Positions 26,535 to 37,565 are shown, counted from the stretch's first letter. The stretch: 64,000 nucleotides of DNA from Sagittula salina (GCF_017813235.1 NZ_JAGISH010000001.1:620001-684000), one strand, 5' to 3'. The notes: generated from the sequence alone by a model not told the origin. Numbers and translations: made by a program.

Positions 26535-27563
26535 TCAGACCGGCATCAGCGCCCAGTAGTCGAGGTCGAGCAGGACATCCGGCAGATACTTGCCGTCCGG
26601 CCCTTTCAACGCGAAGGGCGCGCCGCCCTTGGTCGCCACCAGACGCAGCCGGATCGCGCCGACACCCGGCGCGTCGGTCCGTGCCTTGTCCAGCACTTCG
26701 GACCATGCCTTTACCGTGTTGCCCGCCAGGCACGGGTTCGCGTGCGCGCCGCCGTTCAGCCCGACGATCATCTGCGCGTTGGCCAGCCCGTTGAACGACA
26801 GCGCCCGCGCCATGGAAATCACGTGCCCGCCGTAGATCAGACGCTGGTCGGGCCGGGCCGTGACGTCGAAATGCACCTTCGACGTGTTCTGCCAGAGCCG
26901 CGTCGCCATCATGTGCTCGGCCTCCTCGATCGTGACGCCGTCCACGTGGTCGATCTTTTCGCCGATCTCGTAGTCGCCCAGCCGGTGCGGCTCCCCCGCG
27001 AGCGTGCAGTCATACCCTGTGAAATCCAGCCCCTCGGGGATCACCAGATCGGCCGGGTCCAGCACCGCTTTCAGTTCCGGCAGCACCGTCTCCGGCGCGG
27101 GGGCGTCCTGGTCGCGTTTGCGCAGCATGACCCAGCGTTTGTACTCCATCACGCAATCATCGTGCTGGTTGAACCCCTTCGAGTGCACCCAGACCACGCC
27201 GGTCCGCCCGTTGGAGTTCTGCTTCAGCCCGATCACTTCCGACGATGCGCGCAGCGTGTCGCCCGGCCAGACCGGCTTCAGCCAGCGACCCTCTGCGTAG
27301 CCCAGGTTCGCCACCGCGTTCAGCGAAACGTCCGGCACCGTCTTGCCAAAGACGATGTGGAAGGCCGCCAAATCATCCAGCGGCCCGCCCGGCAACCCGC
27401 AGTCGCGCGCGAACTCGTCCGACGAATAAAGCGCGTGCCGCATCGGATAAAGCGCGTGGTACAGCGCCCGCTCGCCCCCCGATACCGTACGCGGCACGGC
27501 GTGTTGAATCACGTCGCCCACCCGATAATCTTCGAAGAAGCGGCCCGCGTTGGTCTTCTGCAT
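26535..27563 (-). CDS. mch: Mesaconyl-C1-CoA hydratase (beta-methylmalyl-CoA dehydratase)
   Basis: A 342-residue double-hotdog MaoC-type hydratase, the length of Rhodobacter Mch. It hydrates mesaconyl-C1-CoA to beta-methylmalyl-CoA in the ethylmalonyl-CoA pathway. Diagnostic stretches include GRFFEDYRVGDVIQHAVPRTV at the N-terminus and RLIYGGHVISMARALSFNGL in the second half. The ATG at 27563 shares one base with the stop of the DUF1737 gene; a GTG one codon upstream is possible. Position next to sdh and mcl2 matches Rhodobacter sphaeroides as I recall it. Confidence 0.93.
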   Translation of the reverse strand: MQKTNAGRFFEDYRVGDVIQHAVPRTVSGGERALYHALYPMRHALYSSDEFARDCGLPGGPLDDLAAFHIVFGKTVPDVSLNAVANLGYAEGRWLKPVWPGDTLRASSEVIGLKQNSNGRTGVVWVHSKGFNQHDDCVMEYKRWVMLRKRDQDAPAPETVLPELKAVLDPADLVIPEGLDFTGYDCTLAGEPHRLGDYEIGEKIDHVDGVTIEEAEHMMATRLWQNTSKVHFDVTARPDQRLIYGGHVISMARALSFNGLANAQMIVGLNGGAHANPCLAGNTVKAWSEVLDKARTDAPGVGAIRLRLVATKGGAPFALKGPDGKYLPDVLLDLDYWALMPV

Positions 27564-27766
27564 CACTGCTCTCCCAGCTTCGTCTCCGGCGTATACTCGC
27601 CCGGCGCGTCCTTCGTGACGGCCTGCCCGCAGCGCATCACGCCGTTGGCCGCGTCAAAGGCATAGGTCGGAGAGCCGTGCAGTTCCCACCCCTTGTTCAG
27701 CGCCGCCGTCACCTTGTGGCAGAATTCCGACGTGTCGTCGGCCGAAAGAAAACGATACAGTTTCAT
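27563..27766 (-). CDS. DUF1737 small protein
   Basis: A 67-residue protein of the DUF1737 family: MKLYRFLSADDTSEFCHKV, then LNKGWELHGSPTYAFD and VMRCGQAVTK. This is a compact beta-alpha domain seen as a stand-alone protein in Rhodobacterales. It lies between nnrU and mch and touches both (4-base gap before, 1-base overlap after), so it is part of their transcript. The function is unknown. Confidence 0.8.
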   Translation of the reverse strand: MKLYRFLSADDTSEFCHKVTAALNKGWELHGSPTYAFDAANGVMRCGQAVTKDAPGEYTPETKLGEQ

Positions 27767-27770
27767 GGAC

Positions 27771-28316
27771 TTACCCGAAAGGTGTGGGCCCTATAAGGCC
27801 GTGGATGTAACCGATAACCAGCAGCAGGATCAGCGAGGCGAAGAAGAACATGCCGTCCTTGGCGATGCTGCCCTTCGGCGGCGGCACCCAGCCGGGTTCG
27901 GCGCGGTTGATGACAACCATCTCGACCAGCGCCCACAGACCCAGTCCGCCGAACAGCACAAAGCTCTCTGTGTCGCCGTTCACCAGCAGGTGCGCCAGCG
28001 CCCAGAGCAGGAAACCGAACAGCATCGGATGCCGCATACGGTAGAACAGCGCGCCCTTCTTCGGACCCGGCGAGGTGAAATAGAGCGCCAGAAGCACCAT
28101 CAGGTTGTTGATCCCCACGGTCGCCGGTTCGCGCCCGTAGAAAAACGTCCCCTCCGCCGCCCGGTAGCCCAGGACCATCAGCACGATGGACGCCACGAGC
28201 GCCAGCGCCACCGCGCCCCGTCCTGCGTTGCCCATGGCCGCCCGCGGCCCCGGCGCGATGCGTTTGAACAGATGCGCCGCCCACCAGAGCGCGACGCCAA
28301 GTATCAGTAGAAGCAT
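27771..28316 (-). CDS. nnrU: NnrU-family integral membrane protein
   Basis: A 181-residue protein with five or six hydrophobic helices and the family motif FYRMRHPMLFGFLLWALAHLL, which carries conserved Arg and His residues. NnrU was named for a role near denitrification genes, and the family is related to isoprenylcysteine methyltransferase folds. No denitrification genes are in the window. The ATG at 28316 is chosen because it begins the first helix. Confidence 0.85.
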   Translation of the reverse strand: MLLLILGVALWWAAHLFKRIAPGPRAAMGNAGRGAVALALVASIVLMVLGYRAAEGTFFYGREPATVGINNLMVLLALYFTSPGPKKGALFYRMRHPMLFGFLLWALAHLLVNGDTESFVLFGGLGLWALVEMVVINRAEPGWVPPPKGSIAKDGMFFFASLILLLVIGYIHGLIGPTPFG

Positions 28317-28352
28317 GTTTTCCCCCAATGCAAACCCTGGGCCCGACCCACC

Positions 28353-28400
28353 GCCAGACACTGCGCCAGACACTGCGCCAAACCCTGCGCCAAACCCTGT
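28353..28400. repeat. 12-bp tandem repeat, four units
   Basis: Four 12-base units occur in the gap between mcl2 and nnrU: GCCAGACACTGC twice, then GCCAAACCCTGC and GCCAAACCCTGT, with a partial fifth. Read on the other strand the first units are GCAGTGTCTGGC, close to the GGCCAGTGTCCG units at 35930-36010. No coding role is evident. Confidence 0.85.
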
Positions 28401-28445
28401 GCCAATGCGGCGCTCGGGCGGTCCCGGACCGCCCTTACCCTGCCG

Positions 28446-29294
28446 TCATTCGGCGAGGGCGGCAATGGCCTCCGCCTTGGCCAGCGTCTTCTTCGCAGTC
28501 TCGACGTGCAGGTTTTCGACGATCTTGCCGTCGACCACAGCAACGCCCTGCCCGGCGGCCTTGGCCTCTTCGTAGGCCTCGATCTGGCGGCGGGCGAGGT
28601 CGATTTCCTTTTCGTCGGGGGCAAAGGCGGCATTGGCGATCGCCACCTGCGCCGGATGGATCAGGGTCTTGCCGTCCATCCCCATATCGCGCCCCTGTTC
28701 GCATTCGGCACGCAGGCCGTCGTCATCCTTGAAGGCATTGTAGACCCCGTCGACGATGACCTTGCCATGCGCCTTTGCGGCCAGCACGCACAGCCCGATG
28801 CCCGTCAGCATCGGCAGCCGGTCGGCGCGGAAACGGGCATTCAGGTCCTTGGCCAGATCGTTGGTGCCCATGACCATGGCCTGCAGGCGCGGGTGCGCCG
28901 CGATGGCCGCCGCGTTCAGCATCCCCAGGGGAGTTTCCATCATGGCCCACAAGGGTTTGTCCGTCAGCGCGGCAATCGCATCCAACTGCGCGGGGCTTTC
29001 GACCTTGGGCAGCAGGATCGCGTCGCAGGCCATCGTGACAGCCGCCTCCGCATCGTCGGCGCCCCATTCGGTATCCGCTCCGTTGATGCGCACCACGCGG
29101 GTGCGATTTCCGTAGGAGGTCTCCAGCGCCTCTGCGAGGGTGGCCCTCCCGGCGGCCTTCTCCTCCGGTGCCACCGCGTCCTCGAGGTCAAATATGATGG
29201 CATCGACCGGCATCGTGCGTGCTTTTTCCAGCGCGCGCTCCTTCGAGGCGGGGATATAGAGAACGGAACGGTAAGGGCGTGTGGCCAGGTCCAT
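28446..29294 (-). CDS. mcl2: (3S)-malyl-CoA thioesterase, CitE family
   Basis: A 282-residue CitE-like protein. In the ethylmalonyl-CoA pathway Mcl2 hydrolyses (3S)-malyl-CoA to malate and CoA after malyl-CoA lyase has condensed glyoxylate with acetyl-CoA. The CitE marks are RSVLYIPASKERALEKA, DAIIFDLEDAVAPEEK with metal-binding Glu and Asp, LLPKVESP and GMDGKTLIHPAQV. Length and location beside mch and mdh fit Mcl2; citrate lyase beta subunit is excluded by context. Confidence 0.88.
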   Translation of the reverse strand: MDLATRPYRSVLYIPASKERALEKARTMPVDAIIFDLEDAVAPEEKAAGRATLAEALETSYGNRTRVVRINGADTEWGADDAEAAVTMACDAILLPKVESPAQLDAIAALTDKPLWAMMETPLGMLNAAAIAAHPRLQAMVMGTNDLAKDLNARFRADRLPMLTGIGLCVLAAKAHGKVIVDGVYNAFKDDDGLRAECEQGRDMGMDGKTLIHPAQVAIANAAFAPDEKEIDLARRQIEAYEEAKAAGQGVAVVDGKIVENLHVETAKKTLAKAEAIAALAE

Positions 29295-29309
29295 GCGAGT
29301 CTCCGTCTT

Positions 29310-29343
29310 GAAATTTTGTTGCGCGTGAGTGCGCAGAATTTTC
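29310..29343. promoter_or_regulatory. Imperfect inverted repeat upstream of mcl2
   Basis: GAAATTTTGTTGCGC (29310-29324) faces GCGCAGAATTTTC (29331-29343) 16 bases before the mcl2 start. It is a 34-bp near-palindrome whose outer arms are AT-rich. It could be an operator or a 5'-leader hairpin. A further CTGC-rich half-palindrome follows at about 29363-29382. The rest of the 323-base divergent gap up to 29617 shows no gene. Confidence 0.45.
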
Positions 29344-29617
29344 CGTTTCGTTCAAGAGAAAATCTGCTGCAGCGCAGAAAATTGGCCGTTCCGCGCGGTA
29401 TACCGTGGCATATCTGTTGCATTTGACCCAGCGCCCGACGCGTTAACCAGATCGTAGCGAGGTATGACCAAGGATGCCCGCAGGTCGTTCGAAAACGGCA
29501 GGAACACCACCGACAGGGACCCGCGACTACGGTCCGGGGCAGTTGTTCCGGGAACCGAGAGGACCCAACGGGCGTTGTCGGTGAAAATCCGCTGGCCCTA
29601 GCCGAAAGGTGAATACG

Positions 29618-29932
29618 ATGATGAAGATCAAGTTGGGCCTGCTGTCTGCCGGATGTCTTGTCGGCGCGGCGACCTTGGCCGAAGCACAGCAGCTGCAGCA
29701 CTGCGCGCCGCGCGATCAGGTGGTCGAACGGCTCGCGGACAAGTATGGTGAGACGCGCCAGAGCATGGGCCTTGGGTCCAACAACGCCGTGATGGAGGTA
29801 TTCGCCTCCTCCGACAGCGGCTCCTGGACGATCACCGTGACCATGACCAACGGCATTACCTGCCTCGTGGCCTCCGGTCAGGCCTTCGAGGAACTCGCCG
29901 AAGCGCTCCCGCCGAAGGGCGACCCGGCCTGA
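29618..29932 (+). CDS. Small secreted protein of unknown function
   Basis: A 104-residue protein with a Sec signal peptide (MMKIKLGLLSAGCLVGAATLAEA, about 23 residues). The mature domain holds a Cys near each end (QHCAPRDQVVERL and GITCLVASG) that can form a disulfide. The motif LADKYGETRQSMGLG is one I recall from small conserved roseobacter proteins but cannot name. The ATG at 29618 has AAAGG 8 bases upstream; a GTG at 29609 overlaps that site and is rejected. Confidence 0.7.
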   Translation: MMKIKLGLLSAGCLVGAATLAEAQQLQHCAPRDQVVERLADKYGETRQSMGLGSNNAVMEVFASSDSGSWTITVTMTNGITCLVASGQAFEELAEALPPKGDPA

Positions 29933-29940
29933 AACCCTTT

Positions 29941-29973
29941 CCGGGCACGATCTCTCGATGCATCGTGCCCCGG
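29941..29973 (+). terminator. Hairpin after the secreted-protein gene
   Basis: CCGGGCACGAT (29941-29951) pairs with ATCGTGCCCCGG (29962-29973), with a one-base bulge and a 10-base loop. It begins 8 bases after the stop. No U-tract follows, so termination may be weak. Nothing gene-like is seen from here to 30218. Confidence 0.5.
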
Positions 29974-30218
29974 TATCTGCGCATCTCTTCATGGAAGTCG
30001 GTCAGGTTCCCGATTACCCTTCTGGCGCTGGCAGGTCCCTGGATAATCCCGGATAAAGCTGACACGGTCGAAAGGTTTCCAGAGGTTCCGGGAACCGTCA
30101 CCGGCGCTCCCGCCCCTCTCGGCCTCTCGTCCCGGGCCCTGCCCTTTGGGTCACAGATTATTTCAGGCCGGATCCCGTTCGGATCGCCGTCTCCACGGTC
30201 GGCCGACCTGCGGCTTCC

Positions 30219-32092
<1,874 letters not shown>

Positions 32093-32116
32093 GCCTTCCC
32101 GACACCGGACGACGTC

Positions 32117-32149
32117 GAACCCCGGGCCTTGTGCCCGGGGTTCTTTTTT
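32117..32149 (+). terminator. Rho-independent terminator of mdh
   Basis: GAACCCCGGGC (32117-32127) pairs perfectly with GCCCGGGGTTC (32133-32143) over a 5-base loop and is followed by six T. Confidence 0.95.
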
Positions 32150-32434
32150 CGGAGCGGCAGGTTTCGCGGCGAAACCCATGATTTAAAGCACTTAAATTAA
32201 CTCTCCTTTAGGAATAGCTGAGGGTCGCTTGCCCGAGCGGGCAAACGCCGCGCAAGGCCCCTGGCAGCACCCGCCCGGACCCTGCTCATGCGCGAGTCCC
32301 CTCCTGCGCTCCCCACCATCAGGCGGCCCTCATCACCGACATACCACGAAGACGACCGCGCCCGCGCGTCGACGCACGCTCAGGGCGCATGGTGGACGTC
32401 CGAATCCCCGCACGGCGCTAACACTTCGAAAACT

Positions 32435-32465
32435 TGTGATCACACTTCCGAAAAGTGTGATCACA
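32435..32465. promoter_or_regulatory. Paired TGTGATCACA palindromes upstream of sucC
   Basis: TGTGATCACA occurs at 32435-32444 and again at 32456-32465, centres 21 bp apart, exactly as in front of sdhC. The inner site is centred about 117 bases before the sucC start. Flanks form a wider symmetry (ACTTGTGATCACACTT and AAGTGTGATCACAGAA). The surrounding 484-base gap from mdh to sucC otherwise holds the mdh terminator and no gene. Confidence 0.8.
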
Positions 32466-32576
32466 GAACGCAGAAAGTACGCCGTTTTTGAGCGTTTCAC
32501 CCATTTTTCGTTTAACCCGGCCGCCGTTACAGGCCTATATCCAAGGCAAATCGCAGCAAAACGGGGATCTCGACCC

Positions 32577-33770
32577 ATGAACATCCACGAATACCAGGCC
32601 AAGGCTTTGCTCCGCTCCTACGGGGCGCCGGTATCGGACGGCCGCGCCGTGCTGAGGGCGGAGGATGCCAAGAACGCCGCGGGCGAGCTTGATGGACCGC
32701 TCTGGGTCGTCAAGGCGCAGATCCACGCCGGTGGCCGCGGCAAGGGCAAGTTCAAGGAGGCCGAGGCCGGCGAAAAGGGTGGCGTCCGTCTGACCAAGTC
32801 GGTGGCCGAGGCCGCAGAAGAAGCCAAGAAGATGCTGGGCAAGACGCTGGTTACGCACCAGACCGGCCCCGCGGGCAAGCAGGTCAACCGCATCTACATC
32901 GAAGACGGCTCCGACATCGAGCGCGAGCTGTACCTCGCGCTGCTGGTGGATCGCCAGTCCTCGCGCATTTCCTTTGTGTGCTCCACCGAGGGCGGCATGG
33001 ACATCGAGGAAGTCGCGGCATCGACCCCTGAAAAGATCCTGTCCTTCGCGGTCGATCCGGCCACCGGCTACCAGCCGTTCCACGGCCGCCGCATCGCCTT
33101 CGCGCTGGGTCTCAAGGGACCGCAGGTCAAGGAATGCGTGAAGCTGATGGGCATCCTCTACAAGGCCTTCGTCGAGAAGGACATGGAGATGCTGGAGATC
33201 AACCCGCTGATCGTTATGACCAACGGCTCGCTGAAGGTCTTGGACGCCAAGCTGAGCTTTGACGGCAACGCGATGTACCGCCAGCCGGAAGTGTCGGAAC
33301 TGCGCGACACCACCGAGGAGGACCCGAAGGAACTCGAAGCCTCCAAGTACGACCTGAACTACATCGCGCTGGATGGCGAAATCGGCTGCATGGTGAACGG
33401 CGCGGGCCTCGCCATGGCGACCATGGACATCATCAAGCTGTATGGCGCGGAGCCGGCGAACTTCCTCGACGTGGGCGGTGGCGCCACGAAGGAGAAGGTG
33501 ACCGAGGCGTTCAAGATCATCACCTCCGACCCGAACGTCAAAGGCATCCTGGTTAACATCTTTGGCGGCATCATGCGCTGCGATGTGATCGCCGAGGGCG
33601 TCGTCGCCGCGGTGAAGGAAGTCGGCCTGAAAGTTCCGCTGGTGGTCCGGCTCGAAGGCACCAACGTCGACAAGGGCAAGGAGATCATCAACACCTCCGG
33701 GCTGGACGTGATCGCCGCCGACGACCTGAAGGACGGCGCGCAGAAGATCGTGAAGGCGGTGAAGGGCTGA
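32577..33770 (+). CDS. sucC: Succinyl-CoA synthetase beta subunit
   Basis: A 397-residue ATP-grasp subunit that, with SucD, converts succinyl-CoA to succinate while forming ATP or GTP. The N-terminus [37 protein letters not shown] and [15 protein letters not shown] are family hallmarks. The ATG at 32577 gives the normal length; an in-frame extension upstream would run through the operator region and is rejected. It is the first gene of the suc-lpd gene group. Confidence 0.96.
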   Translation: MNIHEYQAKALLRSYGAPVSDGRAVLRAEDAKNAAGELDGPLWVVKAQIHAGGRGKGKFKEAEAGEKGGVRLTKSVAEAAEEAKKMLGKTLVTHQTGPAGKQVNRIYIEDGSDIERELYLALLVDRQSSRISFVCSTEGGMDIEEVAASTPEKILSFAVDPATGYQPFHGRRIAFALGLKGPQVKECVKLMGILYKAFVEKDMEMLEINPLIVMTNGSLKVLDAKLSFDGNAMYRQPEVSELRDTTEEDPKELEASKYDLNYIALDGEIGCMVNGAGLAMATMDIIKLYGAEPANFLDVGGGATKEKVTEAFKIITSDPNVKGILVNIFGGIMRCDVIAEGVVAAVKEVGLKVPLVVRLEGTNVDKGKEIINTSGLDVIAADDLKDGAQKIVKAVKG

Positions 33771-33931
33771 GGCCCTTCGCACCCGGGTTCGGACAGGAGT
33801 TGAAGCAGTGACCACGCAGGGGTTTCACACCGGACAGGAGGCTGCACGCGCCGTTTGCGCGGTGCGGCCCCATGCCTACGGGGAACCACTGCGGAAGGTC
33901 GCGGGTTACCTCTGCAACGGAGGTACACGCG

Positions 33932-34282
33932 ATGTTCAAGAAGCTGCGCAACAAGAACCTGCACGAGATCAAGGAAGCCGCCCTGCCGGTGCCGAGCAAG
34001 CGTGCGCGCCTGTCGCCGCTGGTCTACGGCGCGGGTCTGATCGCGGTCGGCGTGATGCTCAGGAAGGTCAAGCCGGAGGTCGGCACGGCGCCCAATCCGC
34101 TGCAGTTCGGAGCGGCGCGAGGGGCCAGCAAGCGCCTGAGGAGTGCGGCCTTTGCGCGGGATCGCGCGGCGAACTTCGCGCCGTCGAACATCACGGACAA
34201 GCTCGGCACCTCGCTGGTGCTGGGCGGCATCGCCATGGTAACCGCGCGCGTGCTGGACGAGGCCGTCGGCCGCAAACTCTGA
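33932..34282 (+). CDS. Basic protein of unknown function inserted between sucC and sucD
   Basis: A 116-residue, Arg/Lys-rich protein with two short hydrophobic stretches ([16 protein letters not shown] and [16 protein letters not shown]) that may be membrane helices. GGAGG lies 8 bases before the ATG at 33932. I recognise no family. It splits sucC from sucD, which are normally adjacent, and is preceded by 161 bases in which I see no gene. Confidence 0.6.
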   Translation: MFKKLRNKNLHEIKEAALPVPSKRARLSPLVYGAGLIAVGVMLRKVKPEVGTAPNPLQFGAARGASKRLRSAAFARDRAANFAPSNITDKLGTSLVLGGIAMVTARVLDEAVGRKL

Positions 34283-34441
34283 TCGCCGCGGGCGTTACCG
34301 CGCGCATTCCCGGTCAAATACCCCAGGACGACCCCGCCGCATTCCGGCGCGGGTCGTCTTTGCATGCCTGCGGGCGTGTTTCCCATTCGGCCGGGCACGC
34401 CCCGGCCCTCTCCTCATAACCTTACGAAGAAAGCGACAGAC

Positions 34442-35323
34442 ATGGCCGTTCTCATCGACGAAAACACCAAGGTGATCTGCCAGGGCTTCACCGGCTCGCA
34501 GGGCACCTTCCACTCGGAACAAGCCATCGCCTACGGCACGAAGATGGTCGGCGGCGTGACGCCGGGCAAGGGTGGCCAGACGCACCTCGACCTGCCGGTG
34601 TTCGACAGTGTCCACGAGGCGAAACACGTGACGGAGGCGAATGCGTCCGTGATCTACGTGCCGCCGCCGTTTGCCGCGGATTCGATCCTCGAGGCCATCG
34701 ACGCGGAGATGGAGCTGATCGTCTGCATCACCGAGGGCATCCCGGTGCTGGACATGATGAAGGTCAAGCGCGCGCTGGAAGGGTCGAAGTCCAAGCTGAT
34801 CGGGCCGAACTGTCCCGGTGTCATCACGCCCGATGCCTGCAAGATCGGGATCATGCCCGGCCACATCCACAAGCGCGGCAAGGTGGGCGTGGTGTCGCGT
34901 TCGGGGACGCTGACCTACGAGGCAGTGAAACAGACCACGGACGTGGGTCTGGGCCAGTCGACCTGCGTCGGCATCGGCGGCGACCCGATCAAGGGGACCG
35001 AGCACATCGACGTGCTGGAATGGTTCCTGGCCGACGACGAAACCGAGGCGATCATCATGATCGGCGAGATCGGCGGCTCGGCCGAGGAAGAGGCGGCGCA
35101 GTTCCTCGCCGACGAGAAGAAGAAGGGCCGCTGGAAGCCGACGGCGGGTTTCATCGCCGGGCGCACCGCCCCTCCGGGCCGCCGCATGGGCCATGCCGGG
35201 GCCATCGTCGCCGGTGGCAAGGGCGGCGCGGAGGACAAGATCGAGGCCATGAAGGCCGCCGGGATCGTCGTGGCCGAGAGCCCCGCACATCTGGGCGAGG
35301 CCGTGCTGAAGGCGATCGGCTAA
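34442..35323 (+). CDS. sucD: Succinyl-CoA synthetase alpha subunit
   Basis: A 293-residue CoA-binding subunit. The CoA site [15 protein letters not shown] is near the N-terminus, followed by GPNCPGVI and the phosphorylated active-site His, H251, in [11 protein letters not shown]. The length is normal. It is separated from sucC by a small extra gene and from sucA by about 2.2 kb with repeats and two unknown genes. Confidence 0.97.
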   Translation: MAVLIDENTKVICQGFTGSQGTFHSEQAIAYGTKMVGGVTPGKGGQTHLDLPVFDSVHEAKHVTEANASVIYVPPPFAADSILEAIDAEMELIVCITEGIPVLDMMKVKRALEGSKSKLIGPNCPGVITPDACKIGIMPGHIHKRGKVGVVSRSGTLTYEAVKQTTDVGLGQSTCVGIGGDPIKGTEHIDVLEWFLADDETEAIIMIGEIGGSAEEEAAQFLADEKKKGRWKPTAGFIAGRTAPPGRRMGHAGAIVAGGKGGAEDKIEAMKAAGIVVAESPAHLGEAVLKAIG

Positions 35324-35668
35324 GGGGCCCCGGAGGGCGGATGTCCCACGCTGGGACGCCCGCCCGGATGAGGCTTTTCAAGGGGTTGGCTCGGGCACGG
35401 TAACCCGGATTTAACCCTTGCGAACAATGGATGAGGCCCCGCGCGGGGCCCGTCCGGGCTGCCGGTCCGGTGGGCTGGCCGACCAGTCAGGCACACTGGA
35501 GCCAACTCGGCAAACAGACCGGCAGACGGATCGCCGGAACGTACATCGGGTCGGTTGTCAGGCAGGCGGACGCAACGCCGATCCCACCGGCGGACTGGCG
35601 GACTGGCGGGCGGTAAGGCGGGCCTTCGTGGCGGTCACACTGACCGCCGCGCTGGCTGGCACTTTGAG

Positions 35669-35706
35669 CCGACCCACCGGCTGCCGAAAGGCTGCCGGTG
35701 GGTCGG
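35669..35706. other. Long GNRA-capped hairpin
   Basis: CCGACCCACCGGC, T, GCC, GAAA, GGC, T, GCCGGTGGGTCGG folds into a 13-bp stem, one T-T mismatch, three more pairs and a GAAA tetraloop. No U-tract follows. This is stable enough to be a processed RNA element, an mRNA stabiliser or a terminator variant; nothing in the sequence decides between these. Confidence 0.6.
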
Positions 35707-35865
35707 TCGACAGACGATCACGGCCAGAACGGTCGAACCACGAAAGGCACCCGCGCGACGGGGGCCGAGAGCGAAAAGGACGGACCAGAGATGGTCGGCG
35801 CGCGTGACAGAAGGACGGATCCGACCGGCGGGGTGTGCCGTGCCCCGGCGCTGTCGCCGCCGGAT

Positions 35866-36088
35866 TCCGGGCCGGAATTCAGGCCGGAATTCAGGCCAGA
35901 GTTCAGGCCAGAGTTCAGGGCGGAATTCAGGCCAGTGTCCGGGCCAGTGTCCGGGCCAGTGTCCGGGCCAGTGTCTGGGCCGGTGTCCGGGCCGGTGTCT
36001 GACCCAGTGTCTGGGCTGGCCTTTGGGCCTGCCAGCGGAGCTGCTTTCGGGCCTGCTTTCGGGGCTGGTTTCGGGGCTGGTTTGCCGC
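35866..36088. repeat. 12-bp tandem repeat array
   Basis: About five units of the type GGCCGGAATTCA/GGCCAGAGTTCA (35870-35929) pass into about seven units of GGCCAGTGTCCG and close variants (35930-36012). After a short break come GCTTTCGGGCCT-like units (about 36045-36088). The period is 12 bp throughout. Neighbouring units differ by one or two bases, which suggests repeated local expansion. Confidence 0.88.
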
Positions 36089-36212
36089 CCGCCATTGGGC
36101 CTGGTATCGACGTACCTTCTGGCTTTGGAACGGAATTTTCCGCAGGCGCGGCCAGCCGGGCTTGCCCCGGGACTGGCCAGAGCGGCGCAGGCCGGACGGT
36201 GGAGGGGCTGGC

Positions 36213-36920
36213 ATGAGCAAGGGCCTTACTGTTGCCGCAGCGCTTCTGGTACTGGCCGCCGGATCAGGCGGGACGTGGTACGTCATGTCCCAGATGCGGG
36301 CACAGCAGCCGGTGACCGATGCCGGGCGGTTCCTGACGCTGTGCGCGCGAGGGCTGTCGCTGCATGAGGCCGATCCGCTGATCCGGGCGCAGGGGTGGCG
36401 GCCGCTGGACGCGGCCGGCGCGGAGGTGCTGGCGGAAACGGCAGGGATACGCGACGTGGTCAGCCGGATGTCGCTGGGCGGGCTGGATGTCACCGGCGAG
36501 GCCCCCGCATTGCGGAACGGCGCCGACGCGACGCGTGACAGGCTGGCACGCGCCCAGAAGAGCGATCCGTCCAATACCCGGGCCATGGGCTACGGGCGCG
36601 CGGATGGATCGGCGCTGGCGCTTTATGATGCGAGCCGCCCGCAGGCCATCACCTGCGCGGTCCACACGGAGGCCGCCGACCCGGATTTCGTGACCCGGAT
36701 GCTGGGCAACCGCCCCGTGAGCACGGTCCGCGACCGATGGGCCCTGTCCATGGCCAACGAGGACGAAGGCAGCGGCGCGGGACTTCAGGCGGCGAGTGTC
36801 GCGATGATCGACGTGGCGCAGGCGACGCAGGCGGATTGGGCGGCGCTGACCGCCCTCATCGGCCACGAACCCCGGTATATGACCATGAGCCGCGCACGCT
36901 TTGCGAGGGCGGGACGATGA
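36213..36920 (+). CDS. Membrane-anchored protein of unknown function upstream of sucA
   Basis: A 235-residue protein with one N-terminal hydrophobic segment (about residues 5-20), predicting a signal anchor with the bulk in the periplasm. Two Cys residues (FLTLCARG and ITCAVHTE) could pair. The ATG at 36213 follows GGAGGGG. I recognise no family. It overlaps the next gene by 4 bases (ATGA), so the two are translationally coupled. Confidence 0.65.
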   Translation: MSKGLTVAAALLVLAAGSGGTWYVMSQMRAQQPVTDAGRFLTLCARGLSLHEADPLIRAQGWRPLDAAGAEVLAETAGIRDVVSRMSLGGLDVTGEAPALRNGADATRDRLARAQKSDPSNTRAMGYGRADGSALALYDASRPQAITCAVHTEAADPDFVTRMLGNRPVSTVRDRWALSMANEDEGSGAGLQAASVAMIDVAQATQADWAALTALIGHEPRYMTMSRARFARAGR

Positions 36921-37363
36921 GCCAGCCCAGGAAACGCGTGGGCCTGTATAGCCTGCTGATCTTTGCCGGGATGATCGGCGGGGCGGTTCTGTATGACGAA
37001 TTGCGCCCGAGGGGCGGCCCCTCCCCCGATCTGGAGGCCCGGTTGCGCTGCGTGGCGCGCACGGTCGCGTTGCAGCAGGCCACCCACGCGACAGGGAATG
37101 GCGCGGCGGATGTGTCGGGGGATGTCTCGGGGGATGCGGTGGCGTTCCGCGATGTGGATGCGCTGACCAACGAGGTCTTTGCCTACGTCCACCGGATGCA
37201 GCAGAGCGACGATCCCGCGCGGCTGCACTACCGCCCCATCATGATGGAGGAGGAGCAGGCGCGCGACACGGCCATGGCCTCTGACCCCGGAGGCTACATG
37301 CGGAGCGCATGGGCAGAGGCGCAGTCCTGCGCCGAAGCGCTGGGACTGAGGAGGCGCACATGA
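36917..37363 (+). CDS. Membrane-anchored protein of unknown function, coupled to its upstream neighbour
   Basis: A 148-residue protein with an N-terminal membrane helix (about residues 10-25) and a Cys in RLRCVARTV and another in AQSCAEALG. It resembles its upstream neighbour in layout: an anchor plus a small periplasmic domain. A short 12-bp repeat encodes ADVSGDVSGDAV near residue 65. The 202 bases from its stop to sucA contain 12-base CCGGAAACAC-like repeats and no credible gene. Confidence 0.62.
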   Translation: MSQPRKRVGLYSLLIFAGMIGGAVLYDELRPRGGPSPDLEARLRCVARTVALQQATHATGNGAADVSGDVSGDAVAFRDVDALTNEVFAYVHRMQQSDDPARLHYRPIMMEEEQARDTAMASDPGGYMRSAWAEAQSCAEALGLRRRT

Positions 37364-37565
37364 CCCGCTGTATCGCGATCCTTTCGCCGGAAACATCAAC
37401 TGCGACACGACCTGAAATACGATCCGACATGCGACCGGAAACACCCCCGGAAACACGAAGTTTTCTGAGAAAACCTGAAATTCGCCTTTATCCGAACCGG
37501 GGCCGGGCCATGTTCCCGACAAAGAACGCCGCCCGACCTGCCCGCCCTGACAACGAGGTTCAACA

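Larger units (their letters stand above)
35324..36212. other. 889-base gene-free repeat-rich region between sucD and the next gene
   Basis: No convincing gene is seen. Open frames exist on both strands through the repeats, but each merely encodes repeated four-residue units (PEFR/PVSG on one strand, DTGP/NSGL on the other) and lacks good ribosome sites. The region holds a strong hairpin at 35669-35706 and 12-bp tandem repeats from about 35866 to 36088. It may be a long leader or spacer between sucD and the sucA group. Confidence 0.65.

Noticed and set aside
28353..28400. Short repeat array considered as a CRISPR
   Set aside because: The units are directly adjacent 12-mers with no unique spacers, and no cas genes are present; the same holds for the array at 35866.
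33808..34419. A GTG-started 203-codon frame overlapping the small gene between sucC and sucD
   Set aside because: It is out of frame with the better-supported 116-residue gene, which has GGAGG and a conventional composition.
35698..36216. Repeat-encoded proteins on both strands after sucD (PEFR/PVSG and DTGP/NSGL repeats)
   Set aside because: A 12-bp repeat without stops opens both strands automatically; neither frame has a good ribosome site or any non-repetitive domain.
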